Numbered from the stretch's first letter, positions 11,632-22,600 are shown. The stretch is 64,000 nucleotides of DNA from Aradus depressus (GCA_963662175.1 OY759224.1:28777489-28841488), one strand, 5' to 3'. Translations and numbers: made by a program. The notes: a model not told the origin generated them from the letters alone.

Positions 11632-11929
11632 CTGAAAATAAAAAAATAAAAATAAATAATAAAAATAATTTTGTTTCATTGAAAATGTTTTCATTCTTTC
11701 ATCTTATACTAGAGTGTTCGAATATATATCTGTGATCTGTGTCGATATGGTGTAAGGCTAATAAACTAAACAAAAACAAAGAGCTTTATGTTAAGTCTTC
11801 TTCTCTGTGAAAGGGATTCGTTCTAACACCGAAATATCGTTCTGAAAGAATATTTTTTTTGAAGAAATATAAATGTAAAAAATATATATAATTAAAAATA
11901 TAAATGTACCTATTCTATTTGGATTTTAA

Positions 11930-12130
11930 AAATTAATTTATCCCTTATTATATTAAAAAATAAAAAACAAATATTATTAATATCATCTCATATTTGATTG
12001 TATTCTAAGATTTAATATCAGTTAATGTATATAATATATAAGCTATGTATTTAGATTTACAAAACTGTATGATGTATCCAATTACCATGCTATGGTTTAA
12101 CGTAAATAAATACCGAATGATTAAAATTTG
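11930..12130 (+). repeat. Dispersed repeat of unknown class (family E)
   Basis: Shares an ordered series of words (tattctaagatttaatatca, tgatgtatccaattaccatg, tggtttaacgtaaataaata) with 36700-36810 and 43240-43362. It is non-coding and is possibly the 3' end of a retroelement. Confidence 0.5.
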
Positions 12131-12539
12131 GTAAACCAACTGTCTGCATTTATTCACTTTAATATAATATTTTCTTTAGTAAAATTTCAATTAAATTAAG
12201 AAAATGAATATCTCTGGACATTTTATTTATATCTGTGAAAGTGTTGGAAGTGTACAAAATAATTAATTTAGAATGCACTGTAAATGACCTGATGCACTTT
12301 GAAAATTAAGTGAAGTGCAAAAAGATGTTTTATTATAAAGGACAGGTTAAGCTCAAAAATTAAATTCTGTGTCGACTAATCTGTTGTATCTATCCTGTCA
12401 ATTTTATTATTTGAGACAACTTCTTGTTTGTGCAATATAAAGTGCATCTAAATTAAGTTTCAAATATCATGTTTAATTTACTAAGTAACTCGAGTGCACC
12501 TGCTCAGAAGTAGAGCGCTCTGGTGGAATAAAATCGCAT

Positions 12540-12832
12540 CAATTGACAAGTAGAGAGATGTATAGGGGAAGTTTTGTGAATTTTCAACGGAACTCTGTTT
12601 TGCGACCTCTAGATTCCATTGATGGGGGGAAAAAAATATCTGTGTATGTGAACACGATAACTCCCGATAGAATGAAGAATGAATCGACACGAAATTTTAT
12701 ATGTGAATACAGAATCCTCTAACAACGATACATATTGTTTTTCAGTCAAATCGACCAAAAGAAAGGGGGCGGCTTAACATATAAAACTCTAATAACTGCC
12801 GTTGTAATGAATGTATCGACAAAATATATATC
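12540..12832 (-). repeat. Repeat family C
   Basis: Reverse copy carrying tcgacacgaaattttatatg, cagtcaaatcgacc and ctaataactgccgttgtaat. These words recur about twenty times in the window. The copy ends directly at a LINE fragment. Confidence 0.75.
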
Positions 12833-13185
12833 CCATCAAACAGATCTTCCGCGGATGGATGCCTCTTTTTCTACATGGCTTGACCACTGGATGTCCCAGA
12901 TATTATCAGGTCACGGAAATTTCAACTCCAAAGTCTTCTTCTTTAAGAGGAAGAACAAACCGAACTGTTCGTGCGGTGGAGTCGAGACAGCAGAACATGT
13001 GGTCCTCGAATGTCCGCTGAACGACGGACCTAGGGTGGAGTTCATAGGCGGGACAGGATCGTACCTGAGATTCGGCGCACCACCGTACTACAGCCAGCCA
13101 GCGCCCCACATTTATCCCGAGCTCTCTCGGCGCGCCAAGCAGAGCAGCCAATACCACAACAGACTTTTAAATAAATAAACTTATT
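12833..13185 (+). pseudogene. LINE ORF2 3' end
   Basis: The frame contains WMSQILSGHGNFNSKVFFFK then PNCSCGGVETAEHVVLECPL and a stop at 13176-13178, followed by aaataaac. The C-x-C...H...C cluster after the RNase H/linker region is the zinc-finger-like tail of R1/Loa/I-type LINEs. It resembles the piece at 19813-20013 (PNCACGGVETAELVVIECPL). 5'-truncated, in a CLCA intron. Confidence 0.7.
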
Positions 13186-13539
13186 AGGCCCTCTGTTCTA
13201 AATTTATTAACCCCCCCTCCCCTCTCCCCAAAAAAAAGGATGGAGGCCTCATCTATCCTGCGATTCTACCCTGTGTAAACTCCCACACTACAAAACGCCG
13301 AAGATGTTGACGTATCACTTCCATTTCAAAAGTAAACTAGACAAAAAATCTGCTGTTCTCCCTCCAAACTAAAAAGTGAGTTATTAATTCCTTTAAAGAA
13401 TGTTTGTGAACTAAAGACATTGACCTAATAAACTAAAGAATATAAATAGTTTCGAAAAACCTATATTAATTATGAGATGACATGATATATATAACTTCTA
13501 AGTTGAGGAACGCGGACATATTGTGGAAACTTGTAATAA

Positions 13540-13669
13540 ATAAATAAAACAAACTTATTTTTGAAATATTGTCTATTCCACTAAAGATATATATATATAT
13601 ATATAACTACCGGTTTCGGCCTTACACCATCGTCAGGTCTAGTTATGAACTAAGTTAGTTTGCAGAGAG
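13540..13669 (-). repeat. Left inverted terminal segment of Penelope-like element
   Basis: About 130 bp almost identical, in reverse orientation, to 14274-14400. It contains the hammerhead-like hairpin on the - strand at 13613-13636. With the right arm it encloses a GIY-YIG coding remnant. Confidence 0.75.
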
Positions 13670-13967
13670 CAACCCTTCGAATACATCTCAGGTGAAAGGG
13701 TGCTATTAAAACTTGGGAGTCCCCCGGCTGTACCGTTAGCTAACTCATGAAATATTTCCTAACAAAACATAGTTCTAAATTTACATAAAACAATATTACT
13801 AGACTAATCGTGGCAAAACAACAAATAAATAAGTACAAATACAAATAAATAATAAAAATAGAAATAAAATTAATAATAATATTAAGATTTAGATAACTTG
13901 AAACATATATGTGGAACCAAATATTAATAACAGATAATACAAACATATATGTGGAAACAGAACTGGA

Positions 13968-14288
13968 TCAGGGTGTTAACAAAGGGGAATAGTTGAAATA
14001 AATTTGGTCATTCATACAAATGTTCCTTTTGGTAGCTATATTTATTTCTAATTGTTCTAAGCTATCAAGTAGCCTGCTTTTTGAGCAATAGTGGAGATAT
14101 TTGATGCCTGTAGATGGGTCGAAAGTGTGGCTATTGTCAATTATGTGGGTCGCGAATGTAGAACGGTTTCCTCGGTTCTTTATTTCGGCCGTGTGTTCTT
14201 TAATTCTTTCCTTAAAACGACGTCCTGTCTGTCCAATGTATAATTGACTGCACGTCGCACACTCTAGACTACTCTCTGCACTCTGCAA
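13968..14288 (-). pseudogene. Penelope-like element GIY-YIG endonuclease domain
   Basis: The - frame reads CATCSQLYIGQTGRRFKERI then KEHTAEIKNRGNRSTFATHI and a short C-terminal tail to a stop. C-x2-C followed by YIGQTGR, an Arg two turns later and KEH is the arrangement of Penelope retroelement endonucleases, where GIY-YIG is fused C-terminal to the reverse transcriptase. No RT domain lies upstream, and the first half of the GIY motif is cut off by the right terminal arm. It is a truncated relic, antisense-neutral inside a CLCA intron (same strand as CLCA). Confidence 0.8.
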
Positions 14289-14400
14289 ACTAACTTAGTT
14301 CATAACTAGACCTGACGATGGTGTAAGGCCGAAACTGGTAGTTATATATATATCTTTAGTGGAAAAGACAATATTTCAAAAATAAGTTTGTTTTATTTAT
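14274..14400 (+). repeat. Right inverted terminal segment of Penelope-like element
   Basis: Reverse complement of 13540-13669 with a few changes (accggtag/actggtag, length of the TA run). Hammerhead-like core at 14312-14335. The arm ends 26 bp from the exon at 14426-14543, so the insertion sits next to the splice donor. Confidence 0.75.
14312..14335 (+). other. Hammerhead-like hairpin motif
   Basis: CTGACGA, one T, a hairpin GGT-GTAAG-GCC, then GAAAC. This copies the order of the hammerhead core (CUGANGA, stem II, GAAA) but has one extra base between CUGANGA and the stem. Confidence 0.45.
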
Positions 14401-14425
14401 TGATATATATAAGTTCTGAACTCAC

Positions 14426-14543
14426 CTCCACTGCCGCTGTCGATCAGTTCAAAACGTTCGCGATGTAACGAACCGTTGATTCCAAGTTTGGAAACTGATA
14501 CTTCCACTTTAGCTCCTAAAACTGGATAGTCTCCTCTTTTCAC
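14426..14543 (-). CDS. CLCA-family exon
   Basis: Acceptor TTTTTAG, donor G|GTGAGT. Phase 0 in and phase 1 out. Reads VKRGDYPVLGAKVEVSVSKL then GINGSLHRERFELIDSGSG. The V-K-x-G-x-YP-L opening matches vertebrate CLCA (VKQGFYPIL). Part of the beta-sandwich region following the VWA domain. Confidence 0.92.
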
Positions 14544-14744
14544 CTAAAAACAAACAAAGAAACAATAATTATATTAGTAAAATTGTTAATATTGTCACAA
14601 AATCAATAAGGCATTTCAAAGAACATATCGTCAGTATAATATAATTTTAAAAATACATTTATAATGTGGTAAAAAAAAGTCGTGATTTACTGAGTTGACT
14701 TAAATAGGAGCTTCTGAATTCTCTTTCTCCATTTTGTGACGATA

Positions 14745-15035
14745 CATTCATTTAACCGTTTTTGAGTTGTCTCCCTCTCTTCCTTTCGGCTGATTCCGCA
14801 GAAAATTAATAGATTTCGCCGTTATGGGGTTTCGAATTTACATATGAAATTTTGTAACGATAAATTCAATACAACGGCAGTTATAGAAGTTTTTTTGTTA
14901 AGCCCCCCCTCCCCCCCTAATCTCTCTCTTCCTTTTGGCAGATTTGGCTGAAAATTAACAGTTGTAGTCCTTAGACGGTTCTGGATACACATATAAAATG
15001 TCGTGATGATACACTGATTCTAACGGGAGTTATTG
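14745..15035 (+). repeat. Repeat family C
   Basis: Two adjacent sections with ccgttttttgagttgtc...ggctgattccgcagaaaatt and a second ttttggcagatttggctgaa...gatgatacactgattctaac. Both are recognised by order of words shared with other copies. Confidence 0.7.
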
Positions 15036-15138
15036 TGTATAAATTATAAGTAGTGTAATAGTATATTTGTTATCTGAATAATAAAGTTAGTTTTTAAAAA
15101 CGGACTTTGTGGTCGTTGAACTTAAACTTTTATGAATA

Positions 15139-15736
15139 CAGTGCAAACTCTATATAGCGACACTTACGGGACTGCGCATTTATTGAGAGTTGTCGTTAAA
15201 TGAAGAGAAGAAAAATCAATACATATTACATTACATTAAATAGTATTTTACTATTATAATATGTATTTACTAATAAAGTATAAAATTTACAAACAACAAA
15301 CATTAATATTGATACAAATAACGACGCTTCTTGCGTATAGTCTGTTATCTTCGTCTGACGTTTTTTGCTGCTCCAGTATTTTAATTGTATTTTCTTATGC
15401 ATGTGCAAGGTAATCACAACAAACAAAAGAACGAATTTCTTAGAATCTTCGGTATGTATGATTCCGACAGTCGAGGTAAATACGTGCTAGACAATAAAGC
15501 AACAAAATAACAAACAAAAGAACGAACACAGCTGCAGTTCTTATTAATTTGGGCAACTTGAAAGTACTGTTTATTGCTTAGTAATGACGTATTGTTGTCG
15601 TTATTTAGAGTGGGTGTGATGCTACATAGAGCGTATTATTGTATGGACAACAAGGTAAACCAATCAGATTCAAGTAATTTCGATGTTTTAGGGAGTTTTT
15701 CGTTTAATCGAGTGACGTTAAATGGAGTTTACACTG
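15139..15736. mobile_element. Pogo/Tigger-type non-autonomous element with TA duplication
   Basis: Starts TA|CAGTGCAAACTCTATATAGC and ends with the inverse of CAGTGTAAACTCCATTTAAC|TA, giving imperfect TIRs flanked by TA on both sides. About 0.6 kb. The interior has no transposase frame. In a CLCA intron. Confidence 0.75.
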
Positions 15737-15764
15737 TATTATTTTTTTAAATATTATCTATTCC

Positions 15765-15835
15765 ACAAGAAATTTATACACAAATAACCGATTTCGCATT
15801 AATCGATCTTCAGGTTTAGTTATAAACGTGTTTTT
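15765..15835 (-). repeat. Penelope-type terminus fragment
   Basis: On the - strand, acctgaagatcgattaatgc|gaaat followed by a ...tgtggaatagata-type word matches the terminal arms at 13.5 and 14.3 kb, but with a decayed hairpin. Confidence 0.4.
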
Positions 15836-15867
15836 ACATTTTAGTCAAGGATATTTTTATTAATATA

Positions 15868-16183
15868 GGTTAGGTTTTATGACTCATGCCCGGGCTTTAA
15901 CTACGAGGTCATATCGCCTACTACCAGAGCCCTCTTTCGTCGTGGACATGAGCCCGGCTCTACTGTGTGAGTCCTACATTTTTATTCACCTAGGGCAGGG
16001 GTCTTTAACGAGTACCTGACATCGTACAGGCTCGGGACCATCGCTTAACATCCCATCCGAAGGACGGCGTGCTTAAGTTTATTTTACCTTTTACCTCCCA
16101 GATGAAATAAACTAAGGGCCTCGGTCGGGTTTCGAACCCATGTTCTTGAGACAAGGACGCATACCACTGAGCTACCGGCGCCC
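15868..16183 (-). repeat. SINE family A, nearly full length
   Basis: From the taggttaggttttatgactc tail to the ggcgccggtagctcagtggt head on the - strand. Its B-box gggttcgaaacccg is intact. The middle of the head has a deletion. Confidence 0.9.
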
Positions 16184-16638
16184 TTTGTGTCGATACATTC
16201 ATTGTTATCGTGTTCACTCACATCTACAAACCATAGACACACAGACAGGCATTGTTTTTTCATGTTTGAAATCAGGAGGTCCGAAAACATGAAATTTCGT
16301 TGAAAACTCAACATCGAATTTCTGATCGATTAGATGAAAATGAGTAACAAAACGGATATTCTTTTGGTGTAAAGAGTATAGAACTTCTAAAGTCTAGAAA
16401 ATTCCATGAATTCTCATTGTTCAGATTTAAACCGAACTGGAACTATCTGGAAGGTTTACAAGTGATAACTTTATCGGAAACAATCGCACAGATGAATAAG
16501 AACATTGAAACAACTTAAAGAACAAAGGCTACACGCTTAATGAGCGGGCAGGTCAAAAAGAGAACTACATTTCTGTCACAAATAACTGAACTGTGATGAT
16601 AATATTTAAACTAAATTGATAGTTATGTAGGTGTGTAC

Positions 16639-16794
16639 CTCTGTGTATATAATAAGATCGTCATGGTGGCGGGATGTAAAGAGGCGAGCATTAACGACAG
16701 GAGCACTGGAGGATCGAGGAGTGGCCATGACCTGAACGTAGTGTGGCTGCGGTGATCCAGGGAACCTTTCTATGGTGTACGTCCAGGTACCAGT
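16639..16794 (-). CDS. CLCA-family exon
   Basis: Acceptor TTTTTCAG, donor GAG|GTACAC, phase 0 at both ends, 52 codons. Reads TGTWTYTIERFPGSPQPHYV then QVMATPRSSSAPVVNARLFT. The G-x-W-x-Y and V-x-V-T-S-R-x-S-x-x-P layout matches the vertebrate CLCA segment following VWA. Confidence 0.9.
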
Positions 16795-17321
16795 CTGAAA
16801 AACAACGAGAATATAATATATAATATTTTAAATAATATTATTGGAGTTTTAACGTCCATTATGTACTCCTATTAAACAAGAAAGAACGATAATTTTTCAA
16901 TAATTTAAATAATAAAACAAATTATAATTTAAATGGCGATCTACAATATGTACCTATTAATGTCCGAATACGTCTTGTTATTATACTGGAGAACTAATAT
17001 TGTATCATCGTCAATACAAAGTTCAAAAGTAACATTTAAATTTGTTAGTTTTTCATATTAATACAATTCTAAGATTACCTGAGGCTGCGACTCTCCAACC
17101 CCATGAGAAATTCCACAGTGGAGGGAATACATATTATATATTTTGTGAATTTAGAACAAAATAAACTTTAAACATGTACTTTGTTTATATATTTTTTGTA
17201 TATACATATTAAAATTATCGGGTGAGTGATTATCCGCATTCTCCAAAAATTTTCATTATATGTATTTAGGTTTTGTGTTTTCAATGTAATAAGTTATATA
17301 CTATTTTTTGTTTGTTTTTGA

Positions 17322-17530
17322 CGTCTCATGCCCAGGCATTCACCTATGACTAGTCCGACTCTACTGAGGGAGTCCTAAATTTTGCCTTACAGGCTCAGAA
17401 CCATCATGTCACACGGAAGGGCCTTGTTTAATTAAGGTATTTCATCTCTCAAGATAAAAAACATCTAAAAATGTTGCGGGTATGGAATCCGCTATCTTGA
17501 GTACAGTAGGCAAGCACGCAACCACTGTGC
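17322..17530 (-). repeat. SINE family A, internally deleted
   Basis: Contains gactctactgagggagtcct, a diverged body and the head region gagtacagtaggcaagcacg. It ends 33 bp from the exon beginning at 17564. Confidence 0.65.
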
Positions 17531-17563
17531 TTCTTTTAATGTGAAGAAGAATGGATGACTTAC

Positions 17564-17791
17564 CTCATTGATATTGGCAGGTACAGTGAGCAGTTTGAGA
17601 GACAGGAGTGCATCGGATCGTGTGGAGTAGACCCGATGTGAGGGACTAACCAGGGTGATACTCCGGATGAGAGGATTCTCGGTGTTGTGAGCTAGGACGG
17701 TAAATTTGGCCGGTTCTCCAAGCCAGTCGTCCAGGACGAAGCTTCCCACCACAGAGGTCTGTCCGTTGTCAACTATCTCCTTCCGGTGGAT
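17564..17791 (-). CDS. CLCA-family exon
   Basis: Acceptor CTTGTACAG, donor GAG|GTAAGT, 76 codons, phase 0. Reads IHRKEIVDNGQTSVVGSFVL, then DDWLGEPAKFTVLAHNTENP and ITLVSPSHRVYST. Vertebrate CLCAs have an equivalent G-T-V-x-ID-S-TVG-DT-F-V-W...I-L-DP block. It encodes the start of the beta-rich region C-terminal to VWA. Confidence 0.9.
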
Positions 17792-18429
17792 CTGTACAAG
17801 GAACACAACGCAGAAATTAGTCAAGTTTGTTATAAATAAATCATGAAGAACGTATTTTTGACCTCAGTCTATACGGACACCACAGGGTATTTCCAGGGGA
17901 CTTGGAAACTTGAAATGCAGAGGCAGGCTACAAGTCTGTAAAATATGAAAATTCACAATAACTAATGGGTTTATGGGGTCAAGGCTGGTAACTCACTGGG
18001 ATGATATTTATTTGATATATGTCTTGATAATGAAAAGTCGCATAGAAATGCGGTTTGCACTTATCTTTTACACATATACTTCATGTCTATAATTGGGCCA
18101 CCACACTCTATCTCTGTGCCAAATTTCAAATTTTTACGTCGAATAGTTGTCAGAGAAAATCGCCTGTGACTGAGGGATGGACGAACACCGAAGTGATTCC
18201 ATAAGTGTTCCGTTTTGCTTATTTTGGCACGCAGCACTAAAAAAAATATATATATATATATTTAAACGGTATCTTGTAAAATGTACTTAGGCCCCAAGGT
18301 AAAGTGGTCAAAATTTAGTCCGTCTTCGAACAAAATGTAATCATATCTATGTTCGAGTTCTCAAGGTTCGAGTTCTCTTTCAATCACATACAAACAGATA
18401 GACCTCATTGCGAAAATAGTCATGACAAT

Positions 18430-19090
18430 GAATTGAATTGTGAACATTGCAAACTCGATCTCATCGGATTTTCACACGATGCTTACTTACAATACTGATA
18501 AGCTGGTAAGGAAGTGCGCACTCTACTGGGTTCTTGGACACTCGGGGATCCAGGGAAACGAAGAGGCAGACCGACTAGCCAAGGAAGGTTCAAGTAAGCC
18601 TTTTATGGGGCGTACCGAACCCGAATTAAAGAATGAACTAAGGATCTTTTGGAGCGTACATGGAGAGAAAAGACCACATGCAAGCAGTTGATGTTCCTGG
18701 GAGGGGAGTCCAGAGTTCTGAAAGACGGGATCCTGAACCTCAAAAGGAACGAGCTTAGGCAACTGACTAGAGTTCTCACAGGACATGGTCCGTTCAATAG
18801 ACACCTACACACTGTGGGAGTCAGGGACAGTCCTACCTGCGATAGATGTGGGGAAGAAGATGGAACGGCGGCACACTTCCTGGACATCTGCTCGGGATAT
18901 GCGGGAACGAGATTCCGCATCTTTGGTGGAGATATAATCGCAGAGGAGGACTTTAGAAGATTGAACTATGAGAGCAATGTCAGGTTCATGAAGGAAACTG
19001 GGAGACTGAGCACTTCATGAAGGGCTTGGTTTAGGTGGTATAAACATACAGGTAATATAATAAGGGGGAAGCCCAGCGCTTCCAGGGAAG
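18430..19090 (+). pseudogene. LINE ORF2 3' part: RNase H and zinc-finger-like tail, frameshifted
   Basis: The first frame carries CALYWVLGHSGIQGNEEADR, the last conserved His-Asp block of the RNase H domain found in R1, I and Loa-clade LINEs. After a frameshift near 18650 the second frame continues LTRVLTGHGPFNRHLHTVGV and CDRCGEEDGTAAHFLDIC, a C-x2-C...H...C motif, to a stop at 19018-19020. The rest to about 19090 is 3' UTR. The element is 5'-truncated. It lies antisense in the CLCA intron just upstream of the donor region of the 19196-19531 exon. Confidence 0.75.
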
Positions 19091-19195
19091 GGATAAGAGC
19101 ACTGGATGCTTAGGTCGCTAGGTGTAAAACACCAGCCCACCACATATATATATATATATAATACTAAATGTGTAAGAAAGTAAAAATGAACTCAC

Positions 19196-19531
19196 CTCAA
19201 TGGGTAGATCAGCTTTATCTCCTTGGTAGTACGCTTGTTGTATAGCCCACATCACATTGGTGAGTCTGAAGTAGGTCGAGATGAAGGATATAAGCATGTT
19301 GTACTTGGTCTCCAAGACAGTGAAAGAAGTACCATCAGTCGCCTCAGCAAGCCAGTCGAGGGACCTCGGTCGAACTCTCATCGGATAAGTGACGGTTGCC
19401 ACTTTGATATGTGACCGTTTCAACTTGGGTAGTAGTTCTGCCAGTTCTGGGATATGATCTGTTGTGCCGGGTGCTATCACCACAATGACAGAGTTGGCGG
19501 GTCCGTTCATCTGAACTCGTTCGTGAAGCAA
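19196..19531 (-). CDS. CLCA-family exon (C-terminal half of VWA)
   Basis: Acceptor ACATTATAG, donor GAG|GTGAGT, 112 codons, phase 0. Reads NSVIVVIAPGTTDHIPELAE, then LPKLKRSHIKVATVTYPMRV and DWLAEATDGTSFTVLE. This gives the late VWA strands and the L-A-x-x-T-G-G-like turn (here LAEATDGTSF). It is followed by YFRLTNVMWAIQQAYYQ, corresponding to the post-VWA segment. The alternating strand/helix pattern fits a Rossmann-type VWA fold. Confidence 0.9.
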
Positions 19532-19599
19532 CTATAATGTAAACGGAAAACAAATATTATTTATTTGTGCAAAAAAAATAAAATAAAAATAAAGCGTCG

Positions 19600-19807
19600 T
19601 TGAATCACCGGCAATGTACTTCCCCAGTATTAATCAATTAACTTTTCGCTCCCCCTCCAAAACCAGTCGACTGTTTGCGCTAATATTCAACAATTGACTT
19701 ACATAGGGGCTCCTCTACGATAGTCACCTGTTGAATATTAGCTTTTGTGTCGATAAATTCATTCTATCGGCAGTTATTCGACTTTTTGTGTTAAGTCTCC
19801 TTCCTAA
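19600..19807 (+). repeat. Repeat family C, left part interrupted by a LINE
   Basis: Contains aaaaccagtcgactgtttgc and cgataaattcattctatcgg. It continues after the LINE at 20292, showing the LINE inserted into an existing copy. Confidence 0.8.
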
Positions 19808-20241
19808 GCAGCCCGAACTGTGCGTGCGGTGGCGTCGAGACTGCGGAACTCGTGGTCATCGAATGTCCACTGTACGACGGGCCTAGGGCGGCGTTGATAC
19901 GCTCTACCGGATCGTACCTGGGGCTGACCCTGCAGCAGCTGGTGGCCGAGTCTTGTTACCCGGCACTCACCCAATTTGTAGCGGAGTGGAGGAGGCGAAA
20001 AAACGCCTCCTAACCTCGAGCCTCGGCGGACCGCCGGTGTCAATAACACCTGGCGGGCCTAACCCGGCGTGAACTTTCCGAGAGTCAGCGCACTCCAGAA
20101 AGCTACAACTATGGTTCCTCACCGAGGACGAAGAGGGTGTTATGGTCCCACACCAGGGACGAAAGCACCCAGGAGCCCAGTTTTTGTGGGTCCGATTCCC
20201 ACACTGTTGGGAAGCTCGATACTTCCCTTCGTCCCTTAGGG

Positions 20242-20291
<50 letters not shown>
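19808..20291 (+). mobile_element. 5'-truncated LINE insertion with poly(A) tail and target-site duplication
   Basis: Coding end 19813-20013 (PNCACGGVETAELVVIECPL ... AEWRRRKNAS, stop TAA), then a GC-rich 3' UTR and an uninterrupted run of about 54 A from 20240. The 15-base aagtctccttcctaa occurs at 19793-19807 and again at 20292-20306, a textbook target-primed insertion footprint. The GC content of the insert contrasts sharply with its surroundings. The long pure A tail and the perfect duplication indicate a young insertion. Confidence 0.9.
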
Positions 20292-20297
<6 letters not shown>

Positions 20298-20625
20298 CCT
20301 TCCTAATCCCTTCTTCCCTTTGGTCGATTTGGTTGAAAAACAATAGGTGTCGTCCTTAGAGGGTTCACCATAAAATTTCGTTTCGATACATTCATTACAT
20401 CGGATATTATCAGAGTGTTTGAGTTGAATCCCACCCAACGGATCATATTTTCCAACCTCCAGATAGAATGAAAATATATGACCAAAACCCCATAAGGACA
20501 ACACCAATCGATTTTCAGCCAAATCCGGCAAAGGGTCGAGGGGTTTAGGGGAGAGGCTTAATTCCAAAAGCCGTAATAACTGCCGATGTAAAGAATTTAC
20601 ATTCACCAATAACTTTTCTGTATAA
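20292..20625. repeat. Repeat family C, right part plus an inverted second copy
   Basis: 20307-20420 continues the + copy (tcgatttggttgaaaaacaa, cgatacattcattacatcgg). From about 20430 to 20620 a - oriented part follows (gattttcagccaaatcc, taataactgccgatgtaa), giving a head-to-head arrangement. Confidence 0.7.
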
Positions 20626-20748
20626 GAACGGTTCCGGAAAATTAATTCAAACTTAGAAAGTACGTTGAATTAATTGTAGTCAATATCCTATCATAAGGCT
20701 TTTTTGAACGTTTAATACGAAATATAACGTAAAGAAAAGCTAAACTAC

Positions 20749-20979
20749 CTCATAAGCAAGATTTATGCCACAGTGGAGACAAGCGGCCCTTGAATCTCCT
20801 GGGGTGTAAGGTACATTTGAAGCAAGAAGATCTCTGGCTGCTGTAGTGTGAAGGGGTGTAAGTCTCTGTAAGAGTGTTGCTTTCGTCTCATTGGCAGAGA
20901 CCAGAGCCACTTCCACCTGTCCCTGGAGTTGGACAACTACCCACTTTCTGATGGCAAGTCGCAAATATGACCACGACTC
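20749..20979 (-). CDS. CLCA-family exon (middle of VWA)
   Basis: Acceptor AATTTCCAG, donor GAG|GTAGTT, 77 codons, phase 0. Reads ESWSYLRLAIRKWVVVQLQG, QVEVALVSANETKATLLQRL and CLHCGINLAYE. The amphipathic helix L-R-L-A-I-R-K-W followed by the strand VEVALV corresponds to VWA helix 1 and strand 2 (vertebrate NQAGQLFLLQ...GMVTFD). The donor GTAGTT is the weakest of the gene. Confidence 0.88.
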
Positions 20980-21600
20980 CTGGAAATTAACAAAATCATT
21001 TTAAAATCAATAAAAAGTATAATTATTTTCTAATTATACAAAAATATATACATAAAGTGTCCCCATACGCCATCGTCACCGCAAAGTTCATAAGTGACAT
21101 TTGAGATCGCTAGGTTATTATATTTATACAAACTCCCTAAAAATATAATAGTAAGAAATTAAAAAAAAAATAATATAACGAATGAGTTTATAATAGAATA
21201 CATAGTGTATATCTGTACCTCGGAGGTAAACTGCACTATGTGATACAAACCAAATTTTACAGCAAAGCGCTTTCAAATTTTTAATTATCAATTTCAGCAC
21301 AATGGCATTAAATTTTCATGCTCTCATAACAACAGTTATTCTAAACCATTCATTGAATACTCAGGCTGCATTAAAAGATAAATATTTGTATATTTTTATT
21401 GCCTCAAAATAAAAAAGCATCCAGTCGACTTAGTTCTGTTTCTCCCCAAATTGACATTAGGGTTAGTGCAGTTTACCAACCTGTTATTTTGTAATTACTA
21501 TAAAGAAGACATGATGCAGTAAACCACTAAATAGAGCTCAAACAGATGTACAACTTAGTGCAAAAAACAGATTTTGGAAAAAAACTGACATAGTGCAAAT

Positions 21601-22162
21601 AAAAATAAAGAAAACGTATGTTTTTAAAAAATATTGTCTATTTCACAAATAATATATAATATGGGAGTACTTTCGGTATTGCTACCATCTCTGATCGTTC
21701 ATACCAATCTCAAATACTCACCCCTTTTATCGCCAATAATATAATCCTCCAGTCTCTGTGTATACGTACTTACTCTCTCAAAAAACTGTATATTTTATTT
21801 TATTTTTATTCATATATTTATTAAGAATTGTTATCTTTAATTCACTTCATATGTGCATTTAATCAACACATAGTATTTCAAATTTTTATTTTTAAGATCC
21901 CAATTTGGGACGAAATGTCATTTTTTATGTTTTTCCATATTTCAAATATTAACTGTACAGAAAGGATAGGAAAACCCCGTAGGGGCTGAAAAAGGATACC
22001 TACCTACCGCTTGGATTGTAAACTACCTACCTAGTTGAACTTCAATTTAGTATTTGTTAAGTCGTGGCTGAAGATGGTAGCAATACCGAAAGTACTCCCA
22101 TATTATATATTATTTGTGAAATAGACAATATTTTTTAAAAAAACATACGTTTTCTTTATTTT
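21601..22162. mobile_element. Non-coding Penelope-type element with inverted arms
   Basis: About 90 bp at 21601-21690 is repeated in inverse orientation at 22072-22162, including tattgtctatttcacaaata and gtactttcggtattgctacc. The arms flank about 380 bp with no ORF. The right arm has an intact hammerhead-like hairpin at 22068-22092; the left arm's equivalent is damaged outside the GGTA stem. The organisation parallels the GIY-YIG-containing element at 13540-14400. Sits in a CLCA intron. Confidence 0.6.
22068..22092 (+). other. Hammerhead-like hairpin motif
   Basis: CTGAAGA, T, then GGTA-GCAA-TACC (perfect 4-bp stem) and GAAAG. Confidence 0.45.
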
Positions 22163-22454
22163 TATCAAGTGTTTCACAATATCTCTGCAAAAATGTTAAG
22201 TATCATTGACATAGTGGAGTTTATTTTCGAGGTACAGATATAAGATGTTACACTGTTATATAGACCTTATTTATTATTATATATTCTACTATAAACCGCA
22301 AACTATATTATATATATTTTATTTTATTGTGTTTTAAGGATATATAGACAACTCAAATAGTTTCCTAGAGGACAGGGTGACGTAGCCTTAGATATCTCAG
22401 GTAATCTGAGGATTGTATAAATATGACATATGAAATTTAAATGTAATTTTCGAA

Positions 22455-22600
22455 CTTTGTAATAACTATGACATAAGCCGAAACCGGTTCACTTTATGTA
22501 TATATTTTAGTGGAATTAGACAATAATAAAAGTTAATCAAGCTCTTTATTTATTTATTTATTTATTTATTTTATCAGCAGAAATGTATTCGAACAACAAT
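22455..22600 (+). repeat. Penelope-type terminus fragment with TTTA repeats
   Basis: Contains acataagccgaaaccggttc, tagtggaattagacaataat and a (TTTA)n run. Same word order as 5283-5400. Confidence 0.5.

Noticed and set aside
20109..20609. 166-codon ORF on the - strand with a long phenylalanine run
   Set aside because: It is created by the LINE poly(A) tail read in reverse (TTT codons) and repeat sequence on either side.
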